In this document: piece after piece, positions 45,049 through 54,214 of the stretch
How the letters are laid out: every line of letters begins with the position of its first letter
Numbering within the stretch: the first letter of the stretch is position 1
From: Roseicyclus sp.
Lineage (GTDB): Bacteria > Pseudomonadota > Alphaproteobacteria > Rhodobacterales > Rhodobacteraceae
Direction of reading: 5' to 3'
Assembly: GCF_018402035.1 (NCBI RefSeq)
Contig: NZ_JAGYJN010000004.1
Span: 248,001-312,000 of the forward strand
DNA: 64,000 bases
Made by a program: the position numbers and the translations under genes
The notes under the pieces: generated by a model
What the model was told of the DNA's origin: nothing
Seen by the model: the letters and a program-made list of their open reading frames with translations, nothing else
Database searches by the model: none

Positions 45049-46560
45049 CTAACGGTTCGTGCGCCCCGAAAACAGCCCCGCATCTGCCGCCGCGCGGCGG
45101 ATCGCGCGGGATTTATTGACGGTTTCTTGGAACTCGGCCTCGGGGTCGCTGTCATAGACCACGCCGCCACCGGCTTGGATGTAAAGCTTGCCATCCTTCA
45201 GCACGGCGGTGCGCAGCGCGATACACATATCCATGTCGCCGCCTGCGCTGAAATAGCCCACGCCGCCGCCATAAACGCCGCGTTTTTCGGGCTCCAACTC
45301 GTCGATGATCTCCATCGCGCGGACCTTGGGCGCGCCTGAAACGGTACCAGCGGGCAGACCCGCCAAAAGGGCCGAAAGCGCGTCTTCGCCCTCGCGCAAT
45401 TCGCCCACCACGTTCGAGACGATATGCATCACATGAGAGTAACGCTCGACGATGAATTCCTCGGTCGGGCGCACGGTGCCGATCTTGGCGACGCGCCCCA
45501 CATCGTTGCGCCCCAAATCCAAAAGCATCAGATGCTCGGCCAGTTCTTTTTGATCTGACAACAGATCGGCCTCAAGCGCGCGATCCTCTTCCGGGGTGGC
45601 GCCACGCGGCCTTGTGCCTGCGATGGGGCGGATCGTGACCTCGCCGCCAAAGACCCGCACCAAGATCTCGGGCGAGGCACCGACCACTTGGAAGGGGCCG
45701 AAATTGAAAAAGAACATAAAGGGCGAGGGGTTGGTGCGCCTGAGCGCGCGATAAAGCGCAAAGGGCGGTTCGGGGAAATCTTGCGTCCAGCGCTGCGAGG
45801 GGACGACCTGAAAGATATCGCCCGCGCGGATGTAATCCTTGGCGCGTTCGACAGCCGCCAGATAATCGGCATGGGCGAAATTCGACACAGGCTCGGGCAG
45901 GGGGCGCATCTCGCCCATTTCGCGGGCGGCGCTGGCAGGCGCGCGTTCCAGATCGCGCAGCGCGTCTGACACACGCTCGGCCGCCTGCGCATAGGCCGCG
46001 CGCGCCGATAGCCCCGAGGACACCCATGCAGGCGAGACCACCGTCACCTCGCCCTTGACCCCATCGAGCACCGCGATGATCGAGGGGCGCATCAACACCG
46101 CATCCGGCAGGTCCAGCGGATCGGGGTTCACATTGGGCAGATGCTCGACCAGCCGGATCATGTCATAGCCCAGATAGCCAAACAGCCCCGCCGCCGCCGC
46201 AGGCAGATCATCGGGCATGTCGATGGCCGATTCCGCCAAGAGCGCGCGCAGCGCCGTCAAGGGTGCGTCCGCGCATGGCAAGAACGCCTCGCGGTCATAG
46301 CGCGCGGTGCGGTTCAACCGGCTGGTTTGGCCGTGGCATTCCCAGATCAGATCGGGCTTGCAGCCGATGATTGAATAGCGCCCGCGCACCTCGCCGCCGG
46401 TCACGGATTCAAGGATAAAGCTGTCGCGCCCCGCATCGGTGAGTTTCATCATCACCGAGACGGGGGTGTCCAGATCGGCTGTCAGCCGCGCATGCACAAG
46501 CTGGTTTTGGCCCTTGGCCCAACCCGCCTCAAAGGCTGCGAAATCGGAAATCTGGGCCAT
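45049..46560 (-). CDS. trpE: Anthranilate synthase component I
   Basis: DLIWECHGQ...FQVVPSQRWTQDFPEPPFALYRALRRTNPSPFMFFFNFGPFQVVGASPEILVRVFGGEVTIRPIAGTRPRG. Confidence 0.97.
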   Translation of the reverse strand: MAQISDFAAFEAGWAKGQNQLVHARLTADLDTPVSVMMKLTDAGRDSFILESVTGGEVRGRYSIIGCKPDLIWECHGQTSRLNRTARYDREAFLPCADAPLTALRALLAESAIDMPDDLPAAAAGLFGYLGYDMIRLVEHLPNVNPDPLDLPDAVLMRPSIIAVLDGVKGEVTVVSPAWVSSGLSARAAYAQAAERVSDALRDLERAPASAAREMGEMRPLPEPVSNFAHADYLAAVERAKDYIRAGDIFQVVPSQRWTQDFPEPPFALYRALRRTNPSPFMFFFNFGPFQVVGASPEILVRVFGGEVTIRPIAGTRPRGATPEEDRALEADLLSDQKELAEHLMLLDLGRNDVGRVAKIGTVRPTEEFIVERYSHVMHIVSNVVGELREGEDALSALLAGLPAGTVSGAPKVRAMEIIDELEPEKRGVYGGGVGYFSAGGDMDMCIALRTAVLKDGKLYIQAGGGVVYDSDPEAEFQETVNKSRAIRRAAADAGLFSGRTNR

Positions 46561-48413
46561 CAGGGAAACTGCGCATGCACGGCGTTGATCACCGCTTGAT
46601 CAAGGCGGATACCCGCCTCGGCCTGAAGCGCTTGACCATAGGCCTCGAACACATCTTGGGCTTGGGTCTGGGCTATCGCTTGGCCAAGCACTTGCACCAA
46701 GATCTGCGTGTTGGGATCGTCGCGCGCGGCGGGGTTGATCGCGTCAAGCTGTGCGACCAGCGCGCGATCAGCACCCGGCACCAAGACGACATCGCCCAGC
46801 GCGCCAAGTTGAAACAGCTGCGCCACCAGCGTGGGCGGCGCATCGGGGATAAAGCCCTGCCTGCGAATGTCGCGCTCGATCGCGACTTGGCCCAATTCTT
46901 CCAGTGTCGCGCCTTGGGCAAGCAGACTCATCAGCGCTTCGGCGCGCGCGTTGATGGCGGCGCGGATCGCGTCCGCCCGCCAATCGGCGCGCACATCCGC
47001 GCGCACTTCTGCCAGCGGCGGCAGGGTGGGCGGCACAATCGCATCAAGCCTGATCGCGAAAAGCCCCCCATCCGACAGCGTGAGCAATTCAGGAAAATCG
47101 CTCTCATCCACCGCCATGGCTGCTTCGCGGAAGGCATCATAGGCCGCGATCCCATCCTCAGAGGTGGGGGAATAATCGATGCGGCCCAAAACCAGCTCGG
47201 TCGCCTCGGCCAGTTCTTCAAGCGTCAGCCCTTCGGCCAGGAGGTCGTCGACCGGGTCGCGCAGATCATCGATGGCGCGCCGCGCGGCCTCGGCGGCCAA
47301 TTCTGCACGCAGTTCTTCCTCGGCCTCTTCAAAGGTGATTTCCGAGGCGTCGAGCACCGCGTTCACCCGAAACAGCGCTGGCCCAAGTGGCGTGGGTGCC
47401 GGGCCGATAATCTCGCGGTCTTGATCGGCGAAAATCAGTGCCGCCGCCTCGGGCAGCAGGTCGTCGCGCGTGACCTCGCCCAGATCGACATCCTCGAAAC
47501 TCAGGCCCCGCTCTTCCAAGATCGCATCAAAACCCGTCTCACCGGCCATGATCGCGTCAAGGGCTAGCTGCGCCTGCGCGGTATCGGCAAAGACCAGCTG
47601 TTCCAACAAGCGCCGCTCGGGCTGGCGGTAAAGTGCTGCGCGGTCGTCGTAAAGCGCGCGCAAGGACGCCTCATCGACCGGGACCGTATCCATCAGCATC
47701 GCGGGCGTGACCCAAGCATAGGTGATGGCGCGCGCCTCGGGCCGGGTGAAACGCGCAGGGTTCGCGGCGTAATGATCTTCCAGATCAGCAGTATTGGGCA
47801 GCGGCACACCCTCGGGCAGATCGGCTTCGGTCACGATCAACAAGCGCGCATCGCGGGTTTCGGCCTGATAGGCGACCAGCGCCTCGGTAATGGTCTGGTC
47901 GGGCGCGATGCCGCCGATAACTGCTGCCTGTAACAGCGCGCGCGCCGTATCCTCGCGCACCTCTTGCTCAAACTCAGCAGGCGAAAGGCCGTTTTGGCGC
48001 AAGGTGAATTCATAGCTTTCGCGGTCAAACGCCCCATCAAGCCCTTGGAAAGCGGCAATCTGTGTGATCTGGCGCGCGACCTCCGTGTCGCCAACCGACA
48101 GGCCCATCATCTCTGCCTCGTTGACCAGTGCCGCGCGCGCCACCAGCGATTGCAACACGGCCTGATCCACGCCTTGGGCGCGCAAGGTGGCCAAGGTCAC
48201 GGGCTGGCCGGTCTGCGCGATCCGGGCGCGGATTTCTTGATCGAGCGCGCGTGCGTAATCCTCGGCCGAGATCTCGACATCGCCCACCGCGCCAACGCGG
48301 CTTGCCCCGCCCGAGAAAGAGCCGATGCCAAACCCCGCCAAGGCGATGAACAGCAAGCCCAGAATAATCCAGACAAAAAGGTTCGAGGCCTTCTTCATAG
48401 CCGTTTTTGCCAT
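46560..48413 (-). CDS. Peptidylprolyl isomerase, PpiD/SurA-like membrane-anchored
   Basis: MKKASNLFVWIILGLLFIALAGFGIGSFSGGASRVGAVGDVEISAEDYARALDQEI...; ATGA overlap with trpE start. Confidence 0.88.
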   Translation of the reverse strand: MAKTAMKKASNLFVWIILGLLFIALAGFGIGSFSGGASRVGAVGDVEISAEDYARALDQEIRARIAQTGQPVTLATLRAQGVDQAVLQSLVARAALVNEAEMMGLSVGDTEVARQITQIAAFQGLDGAFDRESYEFTLRQNGLSPAEFEQEVREDTARALLQAAVIGGIAPDQTITEALVAYQAETRDARLLIVTEADLPEGVPLPNTADLEDHYAANPARFTRPEARAITYAWVTPAMLMDTVPVDEASLRALYDDRAALYRQPERRLLEQLVFADTAQAQLALDAIMAGETGFDAILEERGLSFEDVDLGEVTRDDLLPEAAALIFADQDREIIGPAPTPLGPALFRVNAVLDASEITFEEAEEELRAELAAEAARRAIDDLRDPVDDLLAEGLTLEELAEATELVLGRIDYSPTSEDGIAAYDAFREAAMAVDESDFPELLTLSDGGLFAIRLDAIVPPTLPPLAEVRADVRADWRADAIRAAINARAEALMSLLAQGATLEELGQVAIERDIRRQGFIPDAPPTLVAQLFQLGALGDVVLVPGADRALVAQLDAINPAARDDPNTQILVQVLGQAIAQTQAQDVFEAYGQALQAEAGIRLDQAVINAVHAQFP

Positions 48414-48519
48414 GTTGCACTGGTCCTTCCGCTGGCTGGTTGCGCCTTGTCCGGGCGCATCGGGTCGCAGGGTTGATTACGCGCTTGGGCGCGGCGCGGC
48501 AAGGGCTGCGGGGCGGCCT

Positions 48520-49707
48520 TTAGGGATCGAGACCTGCCAAACGGTCGACCACCTGCACCAGCCCCGCTTGATCGGCATTGGCAAAGGCGATGCGCAGCGT
48601 CGCCTCGGCCTGTCCCGTGCCCCCTGCCGCGCGGCTTGGCCCAAACATAGTGCCCGGCAAAACCAGCAAAGCTGCATCCGCGACAATGCGTTGGGCCAGT
48701 ACGTCCGAGGCTAATGCAAATGGGTGCTGCACATAGGCGAAATAGGCCCCACAGCCCAAAAGCCGCCAATCGGGCAGCCGCGCGAATTCGCGCGTGACCG
48801 TATCGCGGCGCGCCAAGATTTCGGCCCGTTCACCGGCCAGCCATTGCCCAAGGTTGCGCATCCCCCAAAGCGCGCCGATCTGGCCGATCTGTGGCGGGCA
48901 AATCGCGACGGTATCGAGGAATTTCTCCACCTCCGCCAAGCGCGCGGGGGCGGCCATGATCGCGCCCACCCTGTGGCCGGTCAGCCGGTAAGCCTTGGAA
49001 AAGGAATAAAGATGAATAAGCGTCTGGTCCCAATCGGGATCGGCAAAAAGATCATGCGGCGCGCCCGCGCCGGAATGAAAATCGCGGTAAGTCTCATCCA
49101 CGATCAGCGCGATCTTGTGGCGCTGCGCCAGATCGAAAAAGGCGCGCAAAAGGGGCGCGGGGTATTCGACGCCTGCGGGGTTATTGGGGCTGATCAGCAC
49201 GATGGCGCGTGTGCGCGGCGTGATGAGGGTTGCTGCGCGCTCTGGATCGGGCAAAAGATCATCGCCCGTGGGCAAATAGACGGCGCGCACCCCCTCCATA
49301 TCAAGCCACATCTTGTGGTTGAAATAAAAGGGCAGGGGCAAGATCACCTCATCACCCGCACCCGCCAGCGTCGACATCGCCGCCGTAAAGGCTTGGTTGC
49401 ATCCCGCCGTGATCGCCACTTGGTCGCGGCTTATCGCACCACCATAGCAAGCCGACCATTGCTGGGCCAATTCGGCGCGCAATGCGTCCATGCCCAGAAC
49501 CGGGCCGTAAAGATGGCTTGTGGGATCATTGATCATCGCCTCGGCCATGGCGCGCACCAGACCTTCGGGCGGGGGATCGACTGGGGCGGCTTGGCTCAGG
49601 TTGATCAGCGGGCGCGCAGCCGAGAATTGCTGCCCCGCGATCCAGCGCCGCGCCTCCATCACCGGGGGGGCGAAGGTTTTCACATAGGTCGGATTGATCG
49701 GTTCCAT
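48520..49707 (-). CDS. Class I/II pyridoxal-phosphate aminotransferase
   Basis: LINLSQAAPVDPPPEGLVRAMAEAM...ITAGCNQAFTAAM...LISPNNPAGVEYP...LYSFSKAYRLTGHRVGAIMA. Confidence 0.93.
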   Translation of the reverse strand: MEPINPTYVKTFAPPVMEARRWIAGQQFSAARPLINLSQAAPVDPPPEGLVRAMAEAMINDPTSHLYGPVLGMDALRAELAQQWSACYGGAISRDQVAITAGCNQAFTAAMSTLAGAGDEVILPLPFYFNHKMWLDMEGVRAVYLPTGDDLLPDPERAATLITPRTRAIVLISPNNPAGVEYPAPLLRAFFDLAQRHKIALIVDETYRDFHSGAGAPHDLFADPDWDQTLIHLYSFSKAYRLTGHRVGAIMAAPARLAEVEKFLDTVAICPPQIGQIGALWGMRNLGQWLAGERAEILARRDTVTREFARLPDWRLLGCGAYFAYVQHPFALASDVLAQRIVADAALLVLPGTMFGPSRAAGGTGQAEATLRIAFANADQAGLVQVVDRLAGLDP

Positions 49708-49744
49708 GCCTGCCCCAGCGCCGCCTGATGCGCGGCGTCCCCTG

Positions 49745-49776
49745 CTTCTTCGTTTCTGAAATATCCCCGCCGGAGG
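49745..49776 (-). repeat. Dispersed intergenic motif (copy 4, inverted: cctccggcggggatatttcagaaacgaagaag)
   Basis: Reverse complement matches copies at 5205, 33248 and 58874. Confidence 0.8.
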
Positions 49777-49839
49777 CCACCGCCAGCGGCCAGAGGCACG
49801 GGCCGCGCTATGACGCGCTATGCCCGCGATACGCCTTGA

Positions 49840-50349
49840 TCAAAAGGGAATTTCGTCATCCACATCGGCGCCGCCGCCAAAGCCCGGGCCCGATGGCCCG
49901 CCGCGGTCATCAGGATAGCCGCCACCGCGATCATCGCCGTAGCCGCCGCCCTGACCGCCGACATAGCCACCGCCCGCACCGCCGCCGCCGCCTTCGCCAC
50001 GCCCATCAAGCATGGTCAATTCGCTGCGATAGGGGCGCAGCGCGATCTCGGTCGTGTAGCGCTCTTGGCCGGATTGGTCTTGCCATTTGCGGGTTTCAAG
50101 CTGGCCCTCAAGATAGATTTTCGAGCCTTTCTTGAGATATTGCTCGGCCACGCGGACCAGCGGCTCGGAATAGATCGCCACGCGATGCCATTCCGTGCGC
50201 TCCTTGCGCTCGCCCGTGTTGCGGTCTTTCCATGTTTCGCTTGTCGCGATGTTCAGATTGCAGACCTTGCCACCCGACGGAAAGCTGCGCACCTCGGGGT
50301 CGCGGCCCAGATTACCGATCAAGATGACCTTGTTGACAGATCCAGCCAT
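49840..50349 (-). CDS. ssb: Single-stranded DNA-binding protein
   Basis: [59 protein letters not shown]...DVDDEIPF. Confidence 0.97.
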   Translation of the reverse strand: MAGSVNKVILIGNLGRDPEVRSFPSGGKVCNLNIATSETWKDRNTGERKERTEWHRVAIYSEPLVRVAEQYLKKGSKIYLEGQLETRKWQDQSGQERYTTEIALRPYRSELTMLDGRGEGGGGGAGGGYVGGQGGGYGDDRGGGYPDDRGGPSGPGFGGGADVDDEIPF

Positions 50350-50536
50350 GTCATTCTCCCCCAGTTCGTTTCACGATCTCGCCCGGCGCGCCCTGCTGTA
50401 TCCGAGTCATCCCGGTCGCGCGCCCGCTCGCTTAGATCACCCGAACTTGGTCAAGGAAAGATTAATTGCGCGGCCATGACAACTGCGCGGGTCGCGCATG
50501 GCTGGAAATTTCTCACCGTTTGGCCTATGGCCAGAC

Positions 50537-51136
50537 ATGAGCACCATTGATGTGGAACCGATGCGTCCTGTCTTGTTATCCCTTGTGGTCCTTGTGGTCT
50601 TTTGTGTGATGGCCGCACCCGCCCCCCTCAGCGCCGAAGCAATGGCGCGTTTCGGACGCGCGCTGGGCGTGATCGATGCGCGCGCTGCCACCCAATACGC
50701 CGGATCGGCCCGGCTGCGCCCGGATTTCGATGCAAGCGGTGATGCCATCCCGCGATTCGCGGGGAGCTATTCTGGACCTTGGCTCGAGCTGGCGCGCGCC
50801 GCCGCCCGACGTCATGGTATCCCTGAGGATTTGTTCTTGCGGCTGGTGCAGCAAGAATCCGGCTGGAACCCTGAGGCTGTCAGTCACAAGGGCGCGATCG
50901 GGCTTGCGCAACTCATGCCGGGGACCGCGCAATTGCTTGGCGTCGATCCGCGCGATCCCGTCGCCAATCTCGAGGGTGGCGCGCGCTATTTGGCGATGCA
51001 GTTTCGCGATTTCCGCCGCTGGGATCTTGCCTTGGCGGCTTATAATGCCGGGCCAGAGGCGGTGCGCACACATGGCGGCATCCCGCCCTTTGCCGAGACG
51101 CGCGATTACTTGCGGATCATTCTCGGGAATAGCTAG
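50537..51136 (+). CDS. Lytic transglycosylase domain protein
   Basis: [63 protein letters not shown]...[12 protein letters not shown]. Confidence 0.93.
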   Translation: MSTIDVEPMRPVLLSLVVLVVFCVMAAPAPLSAEAMARFGRALGVIDARAATQYAGSARLRPDFDASGDAIPRFAGSYSGPWLELARAAARRHGIPEDLFLRLVQQESGWNPEAVSHKGAIGLAQLMPGTAQLLGVDPRDPVANLEGGARYLAMQFRDFRRWDLALAAYNAGPEAVRTHGGIPPFAETRDYLRIILGNS

Positions 51137-51148
51137 GGGGTGGCGCCA

Positions 51149-51170
51149 CGATCCTTCGTATGAAGGATCG
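51149..51170. repeat. Hairpin CGATCCTTC-GTAT-GAAGGATCG
   Basis: 9-bp perfect stem, 4-nt loop, between convergent slt-like gene and ilvN. Confidence 0.8.
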
Positions 51171-51176
51171 CATCAT

Positions 51177-51200
51177 GCGAAAATTCGTACGAATTTTCGC
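51177..51200. repeat. Perfect 24-bp palindrome GCGAAAATTCGTACGAATTTTCGC (copy 3 of family)
   Basis: Shares centre ATTCGTACGAAT with 30693 and 40521; directly abuts ilvN stop codon (51201-51203). Confidence 0.95.
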
Positions 51201-51761
51201 TCAGACCCCGCGCGCGATGGCCGCCACACCCGTGCGAGCCAGCCGCACCTCGCCCAAGGGGCGCATCAATTCGCAAAATGCATCGACCTTTTCCGGGGTG
51301 CCGGTGATCTCGAAGACAAAGCTTTGCAGGGTCGAATCGACCACATTGGCGCGGAAAATCTCGGCAATGCGCAGCGCCTCGACCCGGGATTCGCCCTTGG
51401 CGATCACCTTGATCAACGCCAACTCGCGGCTGACAAAGGGGCCTTCGACCGTCAAATCCTGTACTTCATGGACGGGTACCATGCGCTCAAGCTGCATCTT
51501 GATCTGGTTGATCACCTGCGGCGTGCCCGAGGTCACGATGGTGATACGCGAGCGGTGACCGCTATGGTCCACCTCGGCCACGGTCAGGCTTTCGATATTA
51601 TAGCCCCGTCCCGCGAAAAGACCGATCACGCGCGCCAAAACGCCCGGTTCGTTCTCGACCAGAACGGCAAGTGTATGGGTTTCGATCACGTCCGACATAT
51701 GGCTGCGCAGGTCATAGGCCGAATGGCTGGAGGAGCCTTTTTCGATATTGAGCGGGGACAT
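51201..51761 (-). CDS. ilvN: Acetolactate synthase small subunit
   Basis: HTLAVLVENEPGVLARVIGLFAGRGYNIESLTVAEVDHSGHRSRITIVTSGTPQVINQIKMQLERMVPVHEVQDLT. Confidence 0.96.
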   Translation of the reverse strand: MSPLNIEKGSSSHSAYDLRSHMSDVIETHTLAVLVENEPGVLARVIGLFAGRGYNIESLTVAEVDHSGHRSRITIVTSGTPQVINQIKMQLERMVPVHEVQDLTVEGPFVSRELALIKVIAKGESRVEALRIAEIFRANVVDSTLQSFVFEITGTPEKVDAFCELMRPLGEVRLARTGVAAIARGV

Positions 51762-51845
51762 GAGACAGACATCCTGAATGATTGCGAAAGGCGCAAGCGC
51801 CCGGGAAAGCGGCGGGGCGCAGACCGCGCGCCCCGCACACCAAAA

Positions 51846-53600
51846 TTACACCAAAACCGATCCCTTGGCGTCGATCACACCCTTGGTATCGGCCTCGCCC
51901 AAGAGCATTTCGTTATGCGCCTTGCCCGATGGGATCATGGGAAAGCAGTTCTCGTGCTTTTCGACCAAGCAATCGAAAATAACCGGCCCGTCATAGTCGA
52001 GCATTTCCATGATCGCATCGTCGAGATCCTTGGGATCTTTGCACAAGATACCCTTGGCACCAAAGGCCTCGGCCAGCTTGACGAAATCGGGCAGCGCCTC
52101 GGACCAGCTATGGCTGTAGCGCTCACCATGCAGCAATTCTTGCCACTGGCGCACCATCCCTAGACGTTCATTGTTGAGGATGAATTGCTTGACGGGCAGG
52201 CGATATTGAATGGCTGTGCCCATTTCTTGCATGTTCATCAGCCAAGATGCCTCGCCCGCGACATTGATCACCAGCGCGTCGGGATGGGCCACCTGCACCC
52301 CGATGGAGGCAGGGGTGCCGTAACCCATCGTGCCAAGCCCGCCTGAGGTCATCCAGCGGTTGGGGTCTTCGAACCCAAGGAATTGGGCAGCCCACATCTG
52401 GTGTTGGCCCACTTCAGTGCAGATGTAGCGGTCGCGCCCAAGGGTCAGCGCCTCGAGGCGTTCAAGCGCGTATTGCGGTTTGATGGTGGTGGTCGAATTG
52501 GTGTAGCGCAGGCATTTGACCGCGCGCCATTCCTCGATCTGGTCCCACCATTTCTTGACCGCGACCGCCTTGGTCTTGGCCCCGCGTGCCTTCCAGACGC
52601 GCAGCACCTCCTCCAGAACATGGGTCACATCGCCGATGATCGGGAAATCGGCGTGGATCACCTTGTTAATCGACGAAGGGTCGATATCGACATGCGCCTT
52701 AAGGCTGCCCGGGCTGAAATCGGCAATGCGCCCGGTGATCCGGTCATCGAAACGCGCCCCGATGTTGATCATCAGATCGCAGCCATGCATCGCAAGATTG
52801 GCCTCGTAAAGCCCGTGCATGCCCAGCATGCCCAGCCAGTTCTTGCCCGAGGCCGGGTAGCAGCCCAAGCCCATCAAGGTGGAGGTGATGGGGAAATCGG
52901 TCGCCGCCACCAATTCGCGCAGAATTTCGCTGGCGCGGGGGCCGGAATTGATCACGCCGCCGCCAGTGTAGAAAACCGGACGTTCGGCATTCTCCATCGC
53001 TTCGACCAAAGCCTCGATCATTACCGGATCGCCGATCAGGCGTGGCTGGTAATGCGCAGTGCGCGCTTGCGGTTTTTCGACATAGGTGCCGGTTGCGAAT
53101 TGCACATCCTTGGGAATGTCGACCAGCACGGGGCCGGGGCGGCCATGGGTGGCGATGTGAAAGGCCTGATGGATCGTATCGGCCAGCTTGTCGGTCTCTT
53201 TGACCAGCCAGTTCATCTTGGTGCAGGGCCGCGTGATGCCGACGGTATCGGCCTCTTGAAAGGCGTCCGAGCCGATCATGAAGGTCGGCACCTGACCCGT
53301 CAGCACCACCAAAGGGATCGAATCCATCAAGGCATCGACCAGACCCGTGACCGCATTGGTCGCACCGGGGCCAGAGGTGACAAGCACAACGCCGGGCTTG
53401 CCGGTCGAACGTGCATAGCCTTCGGCGGCGTGGACGGCACCTTGTTCATGGCGCACGAGGATGTGCTGGATGCCGTTTTGCTGGAAAATCTCGTCATAAA
53501 TCGGCAGGACAGCGCCGCCGGGATAGCCGAATACGACATCAACGCCCTGATCCTTCAGCGCCTCGACCACCATTTTCGCTCCGGTCATCTGCCGTGTCAT
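51846..53600 (-). CDS. ilvI: Acetolactate synthase large subunit
   Basis: MTGAKMVVEALKDQGVDVVFGYPGGAVLPIYDEIFQQNGIQHILVRHEQGAVHAAEGYARSTGKPGVVLVTSGPGATNAVTG. Confidence 0.97.
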   Translation of the reverse strand: MTRQMTGAKMVVEALKDQGVDVVFGYPGGAVLPIYDEIFQQNGIQHILVRHEQGAVHAAEGYARSTGKPGVVLVTSGPGATNAVTGLVDALMDSIPLVVLTGQVPTFMIGSDAFQEADTVGITRPCTKMNWLVKETDKLADTIHQAFHIATHGRPGPVLVDIPKDVQFATGTYVEKPQARTAHYQPRLIGDPVMIEALVEAMENAERPVFYTGGGVINSGPRASEILRELVAATDFPITSTLMGLGCYPASGKNWLGMLGMHGLYEANLAMHGCDLMINIGARFDDRITGRIADFSPGSLKAHVDIDPSSINKVIHADFPIIGDVTHVLEEVLRVWKARGAKTKAVAVKKWWDQIEEWRAVKCLRYTNSTTTIKPQYALERLEALTLGRDRYICTEVGQHQMWAAQFLGFEDPNRWMTSGGLGTMGYGTPASIGVQVAHPDALVINVAGEASWLMNMQEMGTAIQYRLPVKQFILNNERLGMVRQWQELLHGERYSHSWSEALPDFVKLAEAFGAKGILCKDPKDLDDAIMEMLDYDGPVIFDCLVEKHENCFPMIPSGKAHNEMLLGEADTKGVIDAKGSVLV

Positions 53601-53663
53601 CGACGTCGTCCTTCTGTTTTACGCGTTGTTTCTTGTTCATGCCGCGGTGGTGAAAGTACTGGC

Positions 53664-53695
53664 AAAAAAAAGCCCCCGGCGGGTTCTCCGAGGGC
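53664..53695 (-). terminator. Terminator in ilvI 5' leader (putative attenuator)
   Basis: Minus strand GCCCTCGG-AGAACCCG-CCGGGGGC-TTTTTTT, 64 nt upstream of the ilvI start codon. Confidence 0.7.
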
Positions 53696-54214
53696 GCATG
53701 GTCTACCTATAAGGTTGTCGTCACCGACCCATGCGCATTTGCCCTACGATATCTACGAAGCAGTCCATGACATGCCCCCCGCGGTGAAATTGTTGCATGA
53801 CACTAGGAACGCCGCGTTGCGGCGTCAACAGCCAAATTACGAAAATGTCGCCAGAACGCGCGGCTGCGCAACGAATCGAAACTTGTTGACGAAATGAAAT
53901 AATATCACTGCGCGGGCATTCGGCCACAGGGTTTGCAACCATGGGATGAAATGGGCCCCCAGCGTCAGGGGAACGAGGTCAGTAGCAGGCGACGCAAGTC
54001 GAACTTTTCTGCGTGCGATGCTTAACAGTTAAGCGTTTTTCCCCGTTAGGGACGATTTTGGTAAGAGATTTTTACAAAAATCGGAAGTTGAGTGCGAAAA
54101 CTTGTTTGCTGATGGGTTTTGCTTCGCTAGGGTGGCAAGACTTGTGGTCTTTGCCACTGTCGCCGCGATCCGAGGGGGGTCGTGGCCAACTCCATACTAC
54201 GGGGAGGATACCGA

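Noticed and set aside
48724-49728. 334-aa plus-strand ORF opposite the aminotransferase
   Set aside because: Shadow ORF, no domain features.
50582-50603. Tandem CTTGTGGTC CTTGTGGTC microrepeat in the slt-like signal peptide
   Set aside because: Short in-frame coding repeat (LVVLVV) in a hydrophobic segment; no further structure.
52383-53897. 504-aa plus-strand ORF opposite ilvI
   Set aside because: Shadow ORF of the acetolactate synthase gene; same low-complexity His/Asp/Arg composition.
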